A DNA stretch of 64,000 nucleotides from Dirofilaria immitis (GCA_024305405.1 JAKNDB010000109.1:5270001-5334000); one strand, 5' to 3'. Shown: positions 27,701-41,500, counted from the stretch's first letter. The notes: generated by a model from the sequence alone, not told the origin. A program made the numbers and translations.

Positions 27701-28636
27701 AATACACTCGTCAGAACTCAATTTCTCATAGAACATGCAATTAACCAAGACTTATTATGATGCACGATACATCTATCGCATACGCCTGCTCCGTTTACTT
27801 TTAAATGGCTTACAAACGTATAAAAATCCTGGAGAAAAAGTTAAGGCATGTTAAAACAGAGATCTGCTGCAGACAAGAATGAGTAAATCATCCGGCGGAG
27901 GTCTCAGATGCCAATGTCTTTAAACAAATGTTGAACACAATCAGCATTGTCATTCAGCATTAAATAAACTGTTTAATTTTATGCTTGTTCTAATTCTTTC
28001 CGCATCGCAAATTTGCTTTGCTATAAAAGCATCATACGCAATGTTTTAATCTTCCCATTCTACACTATTATTCCTTTAATCAGAATAAAATTTCATTTCC
28101 CTCAATAAATCTCGTTCTACCATAGTCAAGAAAATTTGAAAAGATGAGATATAATATTTCTCGAATAATGGAATAGTACAGCAAATCAAAAAACTTAGAA
28201 CTTCCGAGCCAATTAAAATTCGCGAAAAACACAGAAAAACTTCCAGAAATTTGTTCTAATTCTTTCCGTATAAATTTAGAGAATAATATTTACCTGCCAC
28301 TATCATGCTCATTCGAATTTTAACAAATTCCTTTATAAAAATCTTTGAGATGACAATTTAGAGAATGTAGAAAGAGATGCCTAATTGTCCTTATTAGAAG
28401 TTCTTGGTTTTTCAAAACCTGGCACAACTTTTTTTCCACTCGATGTAAACAACACTTGAAGCTTCAGTAGCATCTCTTTTGTTTCCTGCAGTATGCAACA
28501 CCAATTTAGTTTCAAGTTATAGTGACAACTAAGGACTTCTTGACCTCATTAAATTCGCTTGAAATTTGTTTTGAAAATAATTCTCCTCTTAATATATCCC
28601 ACTAGCGGCGACAAAAGATTATATTGATAGTGGATT
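21756..28636. other. About 6.9 kb intergenic, no gene recognised
   Basis: The stretch lies between the 5' end of the ENT gene and the 3' end of the co-Smad gene, both on the minus strand. I looked on both strands for exon-like stretches with splice sites and found none that I can support. A purine-rich (GGAAAGA-type) tract lies at about 25606-25645. Confidence 0.5.
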
Positions 28637-31600
28637 TTACAACTGAGATGAAGAAAAACTATTTAAAGTTGGATTATGAAGGACTTCATCAAGCAGTTGA
28701 AGAGCCCTATTTATCTGGACTTCAATCCAACATGGTGTTTCTTTAATTGATTTACGATCATAATCTGGTCCCCATCCTTTGACAAAAGATACTGCCAGCG
28801 AGCACAAGTTCCGTAATTCGTCGACACCAACATTTGCAGCCTAAAAGCATTAATATTGCTTCAGAATGATACTAAAACATTAAAACTTGAAAACAAATGT
28901 GATGCAACTGTGAGATGTATTAGTGTTTCTAAAGAAATTCGTAAAAATGAGTCCTCTCTTTCAAACAACTTAAGATAACGAAATAAATATTAATAATAAA
29001 CAGTAAAATAATCAAGTATGAATATTTAGCGTCCCAAATATAAGATGTAAAAAATTCTTTCCGTCTCGAGTTTTGAAATTGTAGCCATTATTGCATTTTA
29101 GAGTTAAGAAACCAGTGAACCCAAAGTAAGCCAAAAAGTACTAAATTTCAAAACTTACAATGAGATTACTGCTGAAACTTGTATGAAATATTAATAAAAC
29201 ATTGGTCAGAGAATAAAATAATAAAGACAACCTGATTTAAACGGCCCGCAAGTTCCGCAGACTTTCTGTCCATTCCAAACAATGGATTTCTTGAATTATC
29301 GGATGAATTATTTAGTATTTCTGCGGCTATCAACTGGTACATATTCTGTTGTCGTAGTTGATGATAACATTGACGCAAGTCGAAAACCTAGAAAAAGTAA
29401 GTAAAAAAGCATTAAATCCATAATTCTGCATAGAATAATGAATAGAAAATTACAATTAAATTTGATCGAGAAGCGATTCAGAATGAATCATTGAAACTAG
29501 TTGGAAACAAACTTTTAGTGTTGCTTGGGAATAAATCTTATGCACAGCATCGCCTGGAACTCTTCCCGCTTCGCGATCGAGATATGAACTTTGAACAAAA
29601 ACTGGTCGATCCGACAGGCATGTTAACCAAACATCACCCTCTCCTTTCACATCTAATCGAATTCCACGACCGATATGCTTCCTGTTGATAATCACACAGT
29701 TCTTGTCAATAACAGTAAAAATAAAAACAAATTCCGTCTCCAATCTCAATGTTTGTTTGCAGTATAATTTCACAAAAATATTTTTTTATATTTTACAAAA
29801 ATCCAAGAAATTTTGGAACACGACTCACATAAAGTGACGCATTAACTAACCTGCATCGTTCGCTTTCATCAGTACGCTGAACGTTAGAGAGATCCTAAAC
29901 AGAAACGACCAGGAGCGGATGGATCAACTCCGCCATCAATATAGACCGCAGGTGCGCTTACAGCAAATGTTTCACCAACTTTTGTACTGAACTCATAATA
30001 AGAAATGACGCACCAATTTGCCGGATCTTGAAGAAGAGACAAATCAACAAGAAATGAAAAAAATCGATAATTCCTGCAAAGCTCAGTCTTCCATCAATGA
30101 CAAATTAATAAAATAAATATTTCTAAATCTTATCTACACATATTTATAAAAAACATTGAATGAAATTAGAATCCTCATGTAGATTTGACGACATAGATTC
30201 TGCTCTATCACGACCCTACGTGGTCTGAACTTCTGAATAACAGTTTAAAATCAAAAGCTTACCCTAAGCGATTCTTACAGATTTCACTTCTAGAAAAAAT
30301 CACGACTTTGCAGAAAATCTTATTCATTCTTTTAAGCATAGAATAAAATTTCCAGTAACCTATACAAAACCCCAAAATACGAATAAACCATATTTTTAAA
30401 TCGCATCATTATTAATTAAACAATAAATGACATTTGAAATAAAATAATAGGAGCTAGATATAAGAAATATTTTTACAGTATCACTTACGCGAGTTACTGA
30501 ATGCTGATGAGGAGGATATTTGCAACGATGGATTTAATGCCACAGTAAGAGACTGAGTTGGAAAACTGTTAGGCGGCTGTACAGAACCAGATGAAAATGG
30601 AACTGGATTTATCACTGCTGCTACAAAAACAGAAATTATGTAAAAAAATTAAAAATTATAAAATCCTGAACTTATAAACTTATAAAGTTCGGGATTTTAT
30701 AATTTTCCCAAAGAGAGGAGAGGTAGAAGGCAAAACGACATACAGTGTTAAGGTGAATTATTACTGGGGTAAATTCTTATAAAACTGAAGCAGACTTACG
30801 AATTTGTGATGAGATTGTGACTGCTGCAGCAACTACTTTTGTTCGCCGTTATTCCAAGAAGACTGATTCGGTGGCAAACATACACTGGAGTTGTTAAATA
30901 GATCTTGCTCGCCACTAGATAGTGTTCTAGTCTCTGCAATGATTACAGTGTCGACAAATTTTAGTGCAATACTTTCCGATGCAATGAAGAAAAACTATTT
31001 TTTTAATAACACCTGTTTTAATAACATTGGGGGTACGTAGTGTTGACGTATATGATGCAAGCGTCTTTGTAGTCCAACCATCATTCTCATTAAGCGTTGA
31101 GCTCCTGTAACTTAATGACTGAATGTCCAGTCAAAATAATAAACACAACTATATCAACTATATTAAACTATAAAAACTTGACAAAGTTTCACATATATTT
31201 CATGTAATTAATAGAATTCTGCAATATGTAACACTGACTGGAAATTGCTCGCAGATTATATAATACGATTATATGTCAAGCATATCAAAAAAGTATCGTC
31301 TCATTTTTAAATCAACAACATTAAAAAAAAGCTCAAAGACTATCATAAATTTTCAAACATTACTTTGACAAATCATCGTTAGTTCCTGTACTTCCTGGAG
31401 ACAATGTATTTGAATCATCTTGTGATGAGGAGCGGTGTTCAATTTTTAAATTAGACAAATCAATAGTACCGATGCCTGGCGGAACAACACGTTCATAATG
31501 ATACGGATTAACGCAAACCTATAATACGACCTCACGAAGAAATCAAAACTCCTTTTTGATGTTCCAGCTATATAAGGTGTGCTAAAATCTTACCAGGTCA

Positions 31601-32698
31601 CATTTCAAATCAAATGCACTTTGACAAATGGGCAAATGTTTCAGCTCATTTTATGCAAATCAGGCCATCTCCAAATACGTGCATAAACGACATGCGGAAA
31701 ACCTTTCCTTCCAGCCACCTGCAAAAAAAATCAGAAAGTTCGAATTGTTTTTATTCCTTATTTTGCTAATTAAATCATTTTTGATCCTTGGCAACATAAT
31801 TAAAACTAAGGAAAGACAAAACTGACTAATTAAGATATAACAAATTTTAATAACTTTCTATCAGATCTTAACAGTCAAGACAGACAAAGAATCAAACTTT
31901 TAATGAAAAAGGATGAGAAAATATCAATTTACTAAAATCAAAAGAGATGAACTACAACATATCACATTATTAAAATAGCCGAATAAGCTGAACAAACGAA
32001 AATATTCGTATTTTTACCTGCAATCTTCCATCCAAAGTACGCTGAATAGTAATACATTTCGGAGAAATCTTTCCATGTGATGTTACAGTGGTGATCAGTG
32101 CATCCAATTCATCACGCTTATCCTTTAGCTTCTTAATCAGACTTTCAATAGCTTTGCGACTAAACTCCTCATCTCTGCCCTAAAAAAAATATGATTGTGA
32201 AAGGTTCTCATGAAGATGTTGAACTTCATGCATTTTTGCTCATCCAAATTTTATCTTAATTAACAATCAAGCAAATTTAATTTTTCAAAATACATAAGTA
32301 TATATCACCAACTTAAAATTGGACAATTTTTGTCGAAGCATGAAGAAAAAATTAGATTATATAAACACTTTTCCAGATGGTGAAATTTCGAAAGCCTGGC
32401 AAACCTACAGTAATATATATACCGTATGATACATCATCAGGTACTGTGTGATTGTAGCGCATGCATCAGAACTTGTTGGACGTTGTGTGGACTGCGCAAC
32501 TTGCTGCAACTGAGATCTGACTTGGCTGTTTGGACTAGCTAACTGTACACCAGTACTTGACAGTTGCGATCGAGTTTGGCCAGCTGTACTACAACGAAAC
32601 TGCGGAAGAACAAGCGCACCCACATCAGCTCCTGTAACCGCATTTGCATGTTTCGTTGCCAATCCCAAAGGTGAAATTGGATTGAAGTTCGATGACAT
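28637..32698 (-). CDS. SMAD4: Smad4-type co-Smad (SMA-4/DAF-3 family)
   Basis: Co-Smads form heteromers with receptor Smads, bind DNA through MH1 and transcribe TGF-beta targets. Eleven exons are seen: 32423-32698, 32018-32179, 31594-31718, 31364-31518, 31013-31104, 30800-30933, 30489-30620, 29851-30026, 29513-29681, 29232-29387 and 28637-28840, for about 594 residues. MH1 (about 78-205) shows [40 protein letters not shown] and [16 protein letters not shown] Ser/Thr/Asn-rich linker follows. MH2 (about 362-590) shows [53 protein letters not shown] and [19 protein letters not shown]. There is no C-terminal SSxS motif, as expected of a co-Smad. The ATG at 32698 follows a TTTTCAG acceptor by five bases, suggesting spliced-leader addition. 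The frame is broken at T4 31649-31652, T4 30837-30840 and the AG repeat 29886-29892. Whether it is the SMA-4 or the DAF-3 orthologue cannot be decided here. Confidence 0.95.
30652..30706. repeat. 25-bp near-perfect hairpin inside a 179-nt co-Smad intron
   Basis: The arms at 30652-30676 and 30681-30706 are complementary, with one T opposite G and one single-base bulge, around a 4-nt loop. The stem fills about a third of the intron 30621-30799. It would fold in the pre-mRNA and bring the splice sites closer, or it may be a small inverted-repeat insertion. Confidence 0.85.
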
Positions 32699-32711
32699 CA
32701 CATCTGAAAAA
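32699..32711 (-). promoter_or_regulatory. Candidate spliced-leader acceptor of the co-Smad gene
   Basis: On the minus strand a T-rich tract ends TTTTCAG at 32704, five bases before the first in-frame ATG. It fits a trans-splice acceptor or an internal acceptor of a 5' UTR intron. This is inference only. Confidence 0.4.
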
Positions 32712-33608
32712 CAAAACCATTATGAAAGCAACAACCTACAACAGCAATACGTTGTTTTCAACAATTGCTAACTTCCATTATTGCCAGTCATAAAGGCAGT
32801 AAAAGGTCAGTGAGTGTTAATCATACTTTCGTTTGTCCGTTGTACTATTCTATTTCATTTCAATTTCCTATGTTCTGAATTGTGACTTTTTTTAAAAAAA
32901 AACGAAAATACAAAGTCAATAACAGAACATCACCTATCAACATTATTTGTAAACATAGAAAGCGTGCACCTACTTATATTTTGGATGAGCAGTTCAATTG
33001 GCGATCAGTTGTCCAAAACAGAGATTCCCTGAGCAACAAATTGTCTTAACACAGAATATATATCGATTTATGACTGCAATAACCTATGGTACTATAAGAA
33101 TACCACATATAAAACGGAAAGTTGTCTCACTTGTCGCAATTAACAACATGCTAAAACCCAAATGATGGAGATTTCAGTAGGACAGGGAAAATGCAACCTT
33201 TTTCGCGTCTTTCTTTCTCAACAGATCACTTTTTCTGCCCATTTTTGCCACATATTATTCATTAACTTCCAATAAGCGTTACAACTGTAACTATAGAGCA
33301 GATTACGCAAAATAGTTAAAATGTTGAGGTGGAAGTAAAAAGCAATACGATTTTATATCCCAGAGTCTTCAGTGCGCTGCTTGAAATTAAAGCAACGATT
33401 TTCGCTATTTGCTTAGCACAGTGACTTTATGTCCACTCCACTTACAAACTCCAACCCCAATAACTGTCGCACATACTCGCTATATGTGAAAACTCACACT
33501 ACACCATTCATACCTTTTGCTCGTCACTGACAATTCGCGCACCATTTACAAATATCTTTAAACAATAACCACCGATGATACACTGCGAATTTCTTCGTGA
33601 AAAAGTAT

Positions 33609-33710
33609 ACTGATGCAGTTTCTTCAAGGAATGTGATGTTTTGGTTTAGAGCTTTCGGCACTGATGCAGTTTCTTCAAGGAATGTGATGTTTTGGTTTAG
33701 AGCTTTCGGC
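33609..33710. repeat. Exact 51-bp tandem duplication
   Basis: Two identical 51-base copies, 33609-33659 and 33660-33710, lie head to tail, with no partial third copy. Perfect identity indicates a recent event or an assembly artefact. Confidence 0.95.
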
Positions 33711-34352
33711 TACGAGACCATGAGACCGATTTGATATGAAATGTGTTATCCCAGTTGGACCTATTGGAGTAAATAAATAGATTTTGGATTAAGTGTGCTA
33801 TAAACAACACTGCCTGCATCAAGGAGAAAGACGAAATGATTTTTGTCGCAGCTTCTCGTATACTTATTCCGGTAGAATGAGATGCCAAGGTTAGAATCAG
33901 GATCGACTTTCTTTGCATCTCACTCGGTTAACGAATACTCTCCTGTAAATAATCAAAATAAGGTATGGGAATAAACATGCTGAGATTATGAATTCCATAG
34001 AAATATTATTTGTCTTTTCTTTTTCATTTAGGAATTAATTTCGATCTGTCATCCACATCTGTGAAAATGAGTGCAAATATGATTCGAAATCTGTTGTCAG
34101 ATTTCGATATACCTGCTCATTATCATTTCGAAATTTTTTCGATACCTTTGCTCTCATAGATGCGATATATTTGAAGCATAAAATATTGCGACCAATAAGT
34201 TTATTATAGCATAGTGATACTGAAAATTTAAGTAGTTTTTCAAGCTTTTTGCATCTCGTAATCAGCATCGTCAGCACCAACATCATCACGTGAATCATAG
34301 CTAGGTGGCTCAGTGTACGACGAAAAAGGCATTTGGCTTTGAATATCGGTTA

Positions 34353-35029
34353 CTAGACCTTCTTCATGTGATGATTTTTAGTACTTGTTGTGCGAAGTGG
34401 ACATGAAGAGTATTGAGCATCTTTCCCGGCATGCCTGGACGACCGTTTATACCTATTATGCCGTTTTGTCCCGGAAGACCTTGCATTCCTGGTAGACCTG
34501 CTGATTCTGCTTCATATAAACATTTATTTAATAGTTTAGCATATACTATATATGTTCCATATCACATTTCGTTCAGCGGAGTCCTGGCTCACCAGATTTG
34601 CCGGGTGCACCCATTTCCTCAGTTGCTGCAGGAGCACCTGCAACTCTATACTTGTTTCATTTAAAATTTCTGTCTAAAATTGAAGGAAGACATGTCCTAC
34701 CTGCATAACCAGTTCTTCCGGTTCACCAGCACTTGGTGGTCCCTGTGATCCAACGTTTTTCTGGAGTGCTTTCTTGTGTTCTAGGTGGGCCTCGTGGTCC
34801 TTGGGGACATAGTCGGCAGCTATTGCTCTGTAATCAAACAAACTTTCCATAGCACTCCGTGGATTGTAGAAGATGTGGTGGCTAGTTGCAGTTCAAAATT
34901 CTGATTAGCAGATTTTAGCTTTTTCAAGTCATCGTCAGTTGTTACCCATCTCATTTTATCTTCGAAGAGAAGGAAAACGAGTCGTAATTCCAAGGGATTG
35001 GTAGGAAATGGAATTAATTGATACTTCAC
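34353..35029 (-). pseudogene. Cuticle-collagen remnant, frame-broken
   Basis: Nematode cuticle collagens have a short N-terminal domain, cysteine clusters and Gly-X-Y tracts. On the minus strand I see SCRLCPQGPRGPP (about 34.79-34.82 kb), GSQGPPSAGEPE, GRTGYAG, GAPGKSGEPG, GLPGMQGLPGQNGIIGI and GRPGMPGK, then a cuticle-collagen-like tail DAQYSSCPLRTTS ending at a stop at 34353. These pieces lie in order but in different frames, with at least four shifts, each of one base. One split (about 34.63-34.70 kb) looks like a real intron with GT and AG ends. The open frame upstream (34820-35029) could be the N-terminal domain, but it is poorly conserved. It may be a decayed gene or a gene with several base-calling errors; the number of breaks makes a pseudogene more likely here than in neighbouring genes. 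Confidence 0.65.
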
Positions 35030-38000
35030 CTATATTAAAATTTGTATAGAAATACAGTGGTGAAAGATTGTATCTATATCCCAAATCACTCTTCATGATA
35101 TACCTTTAAGTTAAATTGCGCTTACGCAGTCAAAATGACAACGTGTCAAAAGAAAACAATGATTCAATTCATCGCTAAATAGTTGTTAACATTATGAATA
35201 GAATCTATAAACATTTTTCGCATTTCATTGAAATGCCTTTTAGTTAAAAATATTTGACAAACAGAATATGTGCATAGTACTCGCTTATTGACTATTCATT
35301 TCACTTTCAAGAAACTAAAATCTAATAGCTTTTCGATGGATCAGGTTTAAAAACCAAAAATTAGTTTTTTATCTAATTTATACTTTGATTTATGGTATCA
35401 AATTAATTTCGAGGAAAATCTATTTTCAATTTCATAATTGCCATGTAGGGAAAGCTGAGAAACTTAGAGCTATATAAATTAATTTTCAATTCTAGCTAAA
35501 TCAATGAGTCGAATATTAGCTTTTAATGGTTCCCATTTATAACGTTCTCAACAAATTGTTTTCGCTTGAAAACCCATGGTTTTAGTGGTAAATTTTAATG
35601 TCAAAATTTTTGACAGGTTAAATTTGTCGCCCAAGCATATTTTATTCTTTAGACTTTTAGATGACAGAAAAGTAAAAATAAGCATATACCAACTTAAATG
35701 AAAAAGCCATTTTTTACAGAATATGCTGATATCAAAATTAATTAGCAACTTTTTCATGAAAAATTGAAGTCAGTGGTTCCCTAAAAATAGAATTTTCTAC
35801 CTTAAAAATTTATTTTGAGCATTTCTAAATCAATTGGTGACTTTAAATTAGGTTGTTTTTGTTCTCAAAATAATGGTTCGGTGTGTTGAGGTTGACTTAA
35901 CATGATGTCCGCCGAGGAAAGGAAATTGGTTCATGAATCATCGCTTGCCGATATTACTTTCTTATTTTCTTCAAGCAAAAAGCTGCTAGCTATTTAGAAT
36001 TGTTCTGATTTATCGATTTCCACGTTTTTAAAAAAGATGTCATTAAAATTTGGTTGCAAAGAATATAAAAATGAAGAGAAAAGGAAGCTTATAAAATAAA
36101 ATAAAATAAGTTAATTCGTATAAGTCTTTACAAGCTTGTCAATTAGAATCAATTTTTGAAATGATACAATAAATTTAATTCAAGGTTGATACTATTTTGG
36201 AATTTTGCTAGCACAATTTAATTATTTTTTATATCATACGGAATCATTAAAATATGTTATTTTCTGAATAGTTAGTTAGATATAAACCTCTTAAATAAGA
36301 TTTTGAATTGTTGATAGAAACAGTTATTGTAATGCAATATGTGATTTCGAAAGAGTTCAAATATTCAAAAATTTTCAATTCTTCAGGGTATCAGTTCCAT
36401 TCCTGCATTTAAATAAAGCGATAAGTCTCAGTCTGAAAGCACACACCAGCTTATTTATTGGTTTTAGTAGAAAAGCACAATTCATCTCATAACGCATCTC
36501 AAAACTTATATGTATAGAGTTTATTGGCTTTTAAAGTATTCTCTAGAGTAAAAAGGATTCGTAAATTTGTCAATCAGGCAGAGAGCTGACAATGATTGTA
36601 TACCGCGTACATATTGTACACTCTCGTCATTCTTCAGTTCCTTTTTTTAAATTTTTCGTAAGCCTCCCAAAAAGCATACTATAAGCCTAGAGAACTCATA
36701 TGAAATTGCGAGGATAGTTTTTTCCTGTATTCTATTTTGTTATCATATAACGAGAAATAAAAATTTTGAAATTTATGAAGCTTGCTCAGCTCTCGATAAG
36801 ACCAAAATGCTTAAAATTACTGGTTAGTTTATTTCTTTTATCTTTTATGTAAATCTGGTTGTTATGACTAAGCAAATCTTGATTGTAATTAAAGGAATGA
36901 ATTGAACATTATCATATTTCCGATTTTCGTTTAGAGATTTTTTTCATCGAAAGTTAGGGTTTTGTTTTGAGTTTTTTTAATTCATGCAGAACAAAGGATC
37001 TAATTCGATGCTCTGGCTTGTCGTGAAAAAATTGCACTCATATTTTCTTATCACTCATTTAACCACCCAGTGAAAATTAATGTAGTTTGGAGTGCTCATT
37101 TTTAAATTGCAATGATTACACGGAAAATCAGAATAATTTTTTCTCCTTTTTTTTCCTGAAGTATTGATGTTTTTCTTTGACGTATACACATCAGTTAAAA
37201 AAGTATAGAATCAATGAAAATTTCAAAATAAAAATGAGATATTGTGATTTTTGAGAGAAGACTCATTCAAACTTATGTACAATAATTTGCAAATTAAAAA
37301 GAAACACTTAATTTGGTTATTTGCTTAACGCCTTATTTTTATTATGAATTTACTAAATAATAAGAATAAGCGTAAATTGATCTTTGGTTGCATTCTAATT
37401 TGTATTCTGAAAGACCTTTTATTTATCCTCAGTATATCTGTCTTTAAACAGAATATTTTTCCTAGCAAAACAAGCGGATTGAATCAAAAATTGGTTGTGT
37501 AGGGATTATCAGATCAATGGATGATTTGATAAGAAAGAAAAAAAATGGGATTAGAGTTTGATTTGTTTTATAAAAATGGTTTTTATGGACATTTACTATA
37601 TCAATTAACTCGGATCTCTTTTCAGAACGATATAAAAAAATATTCAAAAAAGCACGATTACTGTTATTAATATAAATCAAATATTATGCTAAGAGGAAAT
37701 GAAGTTCAGAACTGTTGCATTTACTATGTTAATTAATTTGAATTCCTGTAGCGCTTCTCATACACGTTGTTGCTTTTTCACTATCAGGAAATTTTATAAA
37801 ATTAAAATGTCAAGTTAGATGCACAGTCAATTGTTATTCACATTCTTTGTGTATAATAAATCTGAATTTCTCACATCTATTTTTGTCGCTTTATCAATTA
37901 TTCTTTACGAAAGCGAACTTTTCTTTACTTAAAAGTGATATCTCCTTACATTGAAAAGTCAATAGTGCAGTGCATCTACTTTTAAAAAATCTGGGTTATT

Positions 38001-38551
38001 GGTACGATTTTCAAACAAAATTCTTTTTCATCCCGTCAGTGCACTTTCTCTGACCACCCATAAAAGACTTGTGATGAAGCAATGTGCATTTGAATCAATA
38101 GTTTTATCAGCTTTATGAAAATTCGCTGAACTGGTTGTAAATTAATGCAACACAGATAATTCGCAATTTTATTTTAAATTTTTGAAAAATTCTATCAAAT
38201 CTTAAGATGAAAAAGAAATTGTCAAGTGATTTTGAATAATTCAAAAACCGAACCCCACTTATTATGATTATTATAATCCAGATATTGAGTATGGATTTAT
38301 CAAAATTTATTGTCCGAAACATCAACAATAAATACCAGTCATTCTGAAATTCAGCTTTGATCAGCTACTTAATGCTTCTCGAATATGTTATTACGCAGAG
38401 TTTCTTACAAATTATTGCAGTGCAACGTTAGTTATTTGCATTTTCCCAGTTTTAAAATTTGAATAAAGTCAATGAGGAAATATTTATTGTCTTGATGAAA
38501 AATGTAAATCGACTGAAAAAAAAATTGTTGCTTCCAAAACTAAATTTCCAG
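35030..38551. other. About 3.5 kb intergenic, no gene recognised
   Basis: This is AT-rich sequence between the collagen remnant and the channel subunit. The promoter and signal-peptide exon of the channel gene should lie towards the right end, but I could not identify them. Confidence 0.5.
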
Positions 38552-41500
38552 AAGAATTTGTAGTAAGTTATGATGGTTTTATATCAGAGGTGTGGATCGG
38601 ATCGAAACATAATGACGTAGCGCTCGACAAGTTTGGAAAATGGAATATGTTAAGTAATGGGCGAAGTAATGACGATGAGGACCATTCCGATGAAAGAAAG
38701 GCTGTGGATGCGCATTCACGTCTTTTGAATCAGATTAAGACAGCAACACGGCCTTTTCAACGGCCTATTCTCAATTTCCACATTCCCACCGAAATTCATA
38801 TCCGAGCTGCATTATACCAAACTTTTGACTTAGTTCGTATTTTGTTATTAATCTGTTTAGAGACATTTTGCCAAAGACACTTACTATAAGAGTGACCAGA
38901 AGGATCAGACAAATTAGGAGGGAAGTATACTGAGTATGAAATGAGTCACAGTTGCAGATCGACTATCTTAATGATTCATGCAGAACTGCCTCGTGATCTA
39001 GTAACAGGGAATAATGATAGATTAAATTCGGAAAATTAAACTAATTAAGAAGTTAAAAAATTACAATTGCGCGAAAATTGGGGATTTAGACCATACTTAT
39101 GAAATTTTTATATATTTATATTAAAGAAGATAACAGCTTTTTCAGTGACTGAAAACTATTTGTCTTAAATGATTCAGGATCAACGAAACAATGTAGCGAC
39201 AATATCTGGTTATTTTCATTTATGGTGGATTGATCCCTCGTTGAGATGGAATGCAAGTGAATTTCATAATATAACAAGAACATTCATACCATCAAAATGG
39301 TTCTGGAAACCTGAACTATACTTATATCACAGGTATGTCCTTACTATCTTTCAATGATTTAAAGCAAAGTCTTTTGCTAAATTCTTGCTGTTCAATTCTT
39401 TAAAAATTCTGTGGTAGTTGTTGGATGTCGTAATTGAAAACAAATATTGGCGAAAACGTAACGTCTATTCAATCAGCGCCAAACGGCACTGGAAAATTTG
39501 GTGACAAGTCGCTTATTTTTCAAAATGTAACGGTATTGGTTGCATATCACCAGCTTATCATTCAAGCAGTCATACGATGCTTTACAAAAAAGTGCATGGA
39601 AGAAAAAAAAGGAGGATGAAAAGAGTGATTCAATTCTTCGATTTAATTAGTAATATCAACATGAAAGTACCGAAGAATGGCGAAAATAGGAAGAAATCGA
39701 ACGAAATTTCTTGAACTGATGAGATTTCTTTAAGCAGGTGAAAAGAAATATTCAAGATATCTCGTATTTCAAGCAATGAGAGATTTGAGTATACGCGTAA
39801 GTAATTTTAGCAGCCCTTTAGCAAGAAATATATTGCAGCATCCATAATTTTCAGCATAGAAGGTAAAATTTTGGATTATGCACCAGATGCAATGGCAGAA
39901 ATTAGTGCCAGTGGTCGTTTGCGCATTTCCATTCCCATTACTGCACGTGCCTTGTGCCCCATAAATGTTAAACATTTTCCCTTCGATATACAGAATTGTA
40001 CATTTGCGGTAAGTTGATTTCGAATTTGAAAAAACTGAAACTTGAAAGAATAAAAAGTAATATAAATGAGCGATGTATTAAATTAGTCATTATGTGTCTT
40101 TATGGAATTGGTTCTTTCGTTTTTTCCAAGTCAAGAGCAGGAAACAATTTTAAATAATAAAAATGGCTGTAGTAGTTGGTGGAGAAAACACTGAACACTT
40201 AATTTTAGCTAGATGAAGTACCTTAACTGAGAAACATCATGTCCAAAAATGGGGAAGGAAGAAAGCAATTTTTCACGTTTTATTAGATGGTGTTTCGTAC
40301 TGTCTTGCGAAAGTTAAGCTCGAAGAATGAATTACAATTTTGTATAAATGAAATAAAAGAGTAGTCATTTCATGTAGTTATCAATCATTTTGAATGAACA
40401 GTCTTTTACTTTATTTTTTAAAAAGCTTTAACAACTGTAACTGTGTAATATACTACATAAAATCAGTACTTTTCTTATCTCATCAATTCAAAACTATAAT
40501 TCATTCTTTGAGCTCTATTTCAAAACAAATAGAATAATTTGATTGCAATAGTTTAACGGAATTCATTAGTCATTTTAAGTGAACATTCTTTTATTTCTAT
40601 TTATTCAAAATTTCTAGCGACTGAAATTTTGGAACAATCAAAAGTAACTAAATAATTTCAGATTTCAAAAATAAACATCGTTTGTATGCCCAACTAGTTG
40701 TTTTGTGTGAAGTTTTAGAAGTTATTGCTGGGAACATAACCCAAAATTTGAAAATCAGTAAAGCATAAACGGTTTCTAGGTTTTCCTCTGTTGTTGTTCT
40801 ATTATTCACTCGTCTATACTGTCTGTTTCCAGTTTCCGCATTCCTTCGGCATTACACCTATCACTTGTAGAATAAATAAATACTCATTTTTCTTGTGACC
40901 AGAGGATTTAAAATTTCGAATCCTGATTCCACAATACATTTTCGCTCGGTTTCTTCTGACATGACGGAATTGATTAATTTGATATTTGTTCTTAAAAGTA
41001 TTTCAGACAATTTCAGTTTCCAGCACTTCTTCTACTATTTCTTTTTCACAGCTTTCATAGTTTATTTAGAACGAAGTTAGTGTATCATAACTGCAGTCTG
41101 ATTTTGTCTAAATTTTTATTCTATTCGCACAATTTTATCATAATCGTCGATAAGCTGATCAATAATATTGTCACGAATAACATAGCCGATATTTGCCTAC
41201 CATTTTTCAGTCTTCTATTTTTTGATTTAGCAAGTTTATTTCCTAACAATTTTTTCTCATTCATAATATTAATTTATTGATCTCCATTTTTAATATCTCG
41301 TTTCCTTTCCATAACCAGTCCGTTCCTTTACGTGAAGTTAACCACCAATCGATTAGACTTTTGAGGATATTTTGGAACTAGAAGTTTTCTTTCTTCTCTA
41401 TCCTTTTTATTTGGCCAACAATTTCCGTGCAAAATATTGATTTTCCTGCCTTTAATTTCGATTTCAACTTTTAATTACATGCAGAAGTCTTTTTTGCACC

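Larger units (their letters stand above)
32699..34352. other. Intergenic between co-Smad 5' end and collagen remnant
   Basis: No coding exon is recognised. The stretch contains the 51-bp tandem duplication described separately. Confidence 0.55.

Noticed and set aside
39434..39619. 61-codon frame between channel exons 2 and 3
   Set aside because: Exon 2 joins exon 3 perfectly in phase (YLYHS-IEGK), so this lies in an intron.
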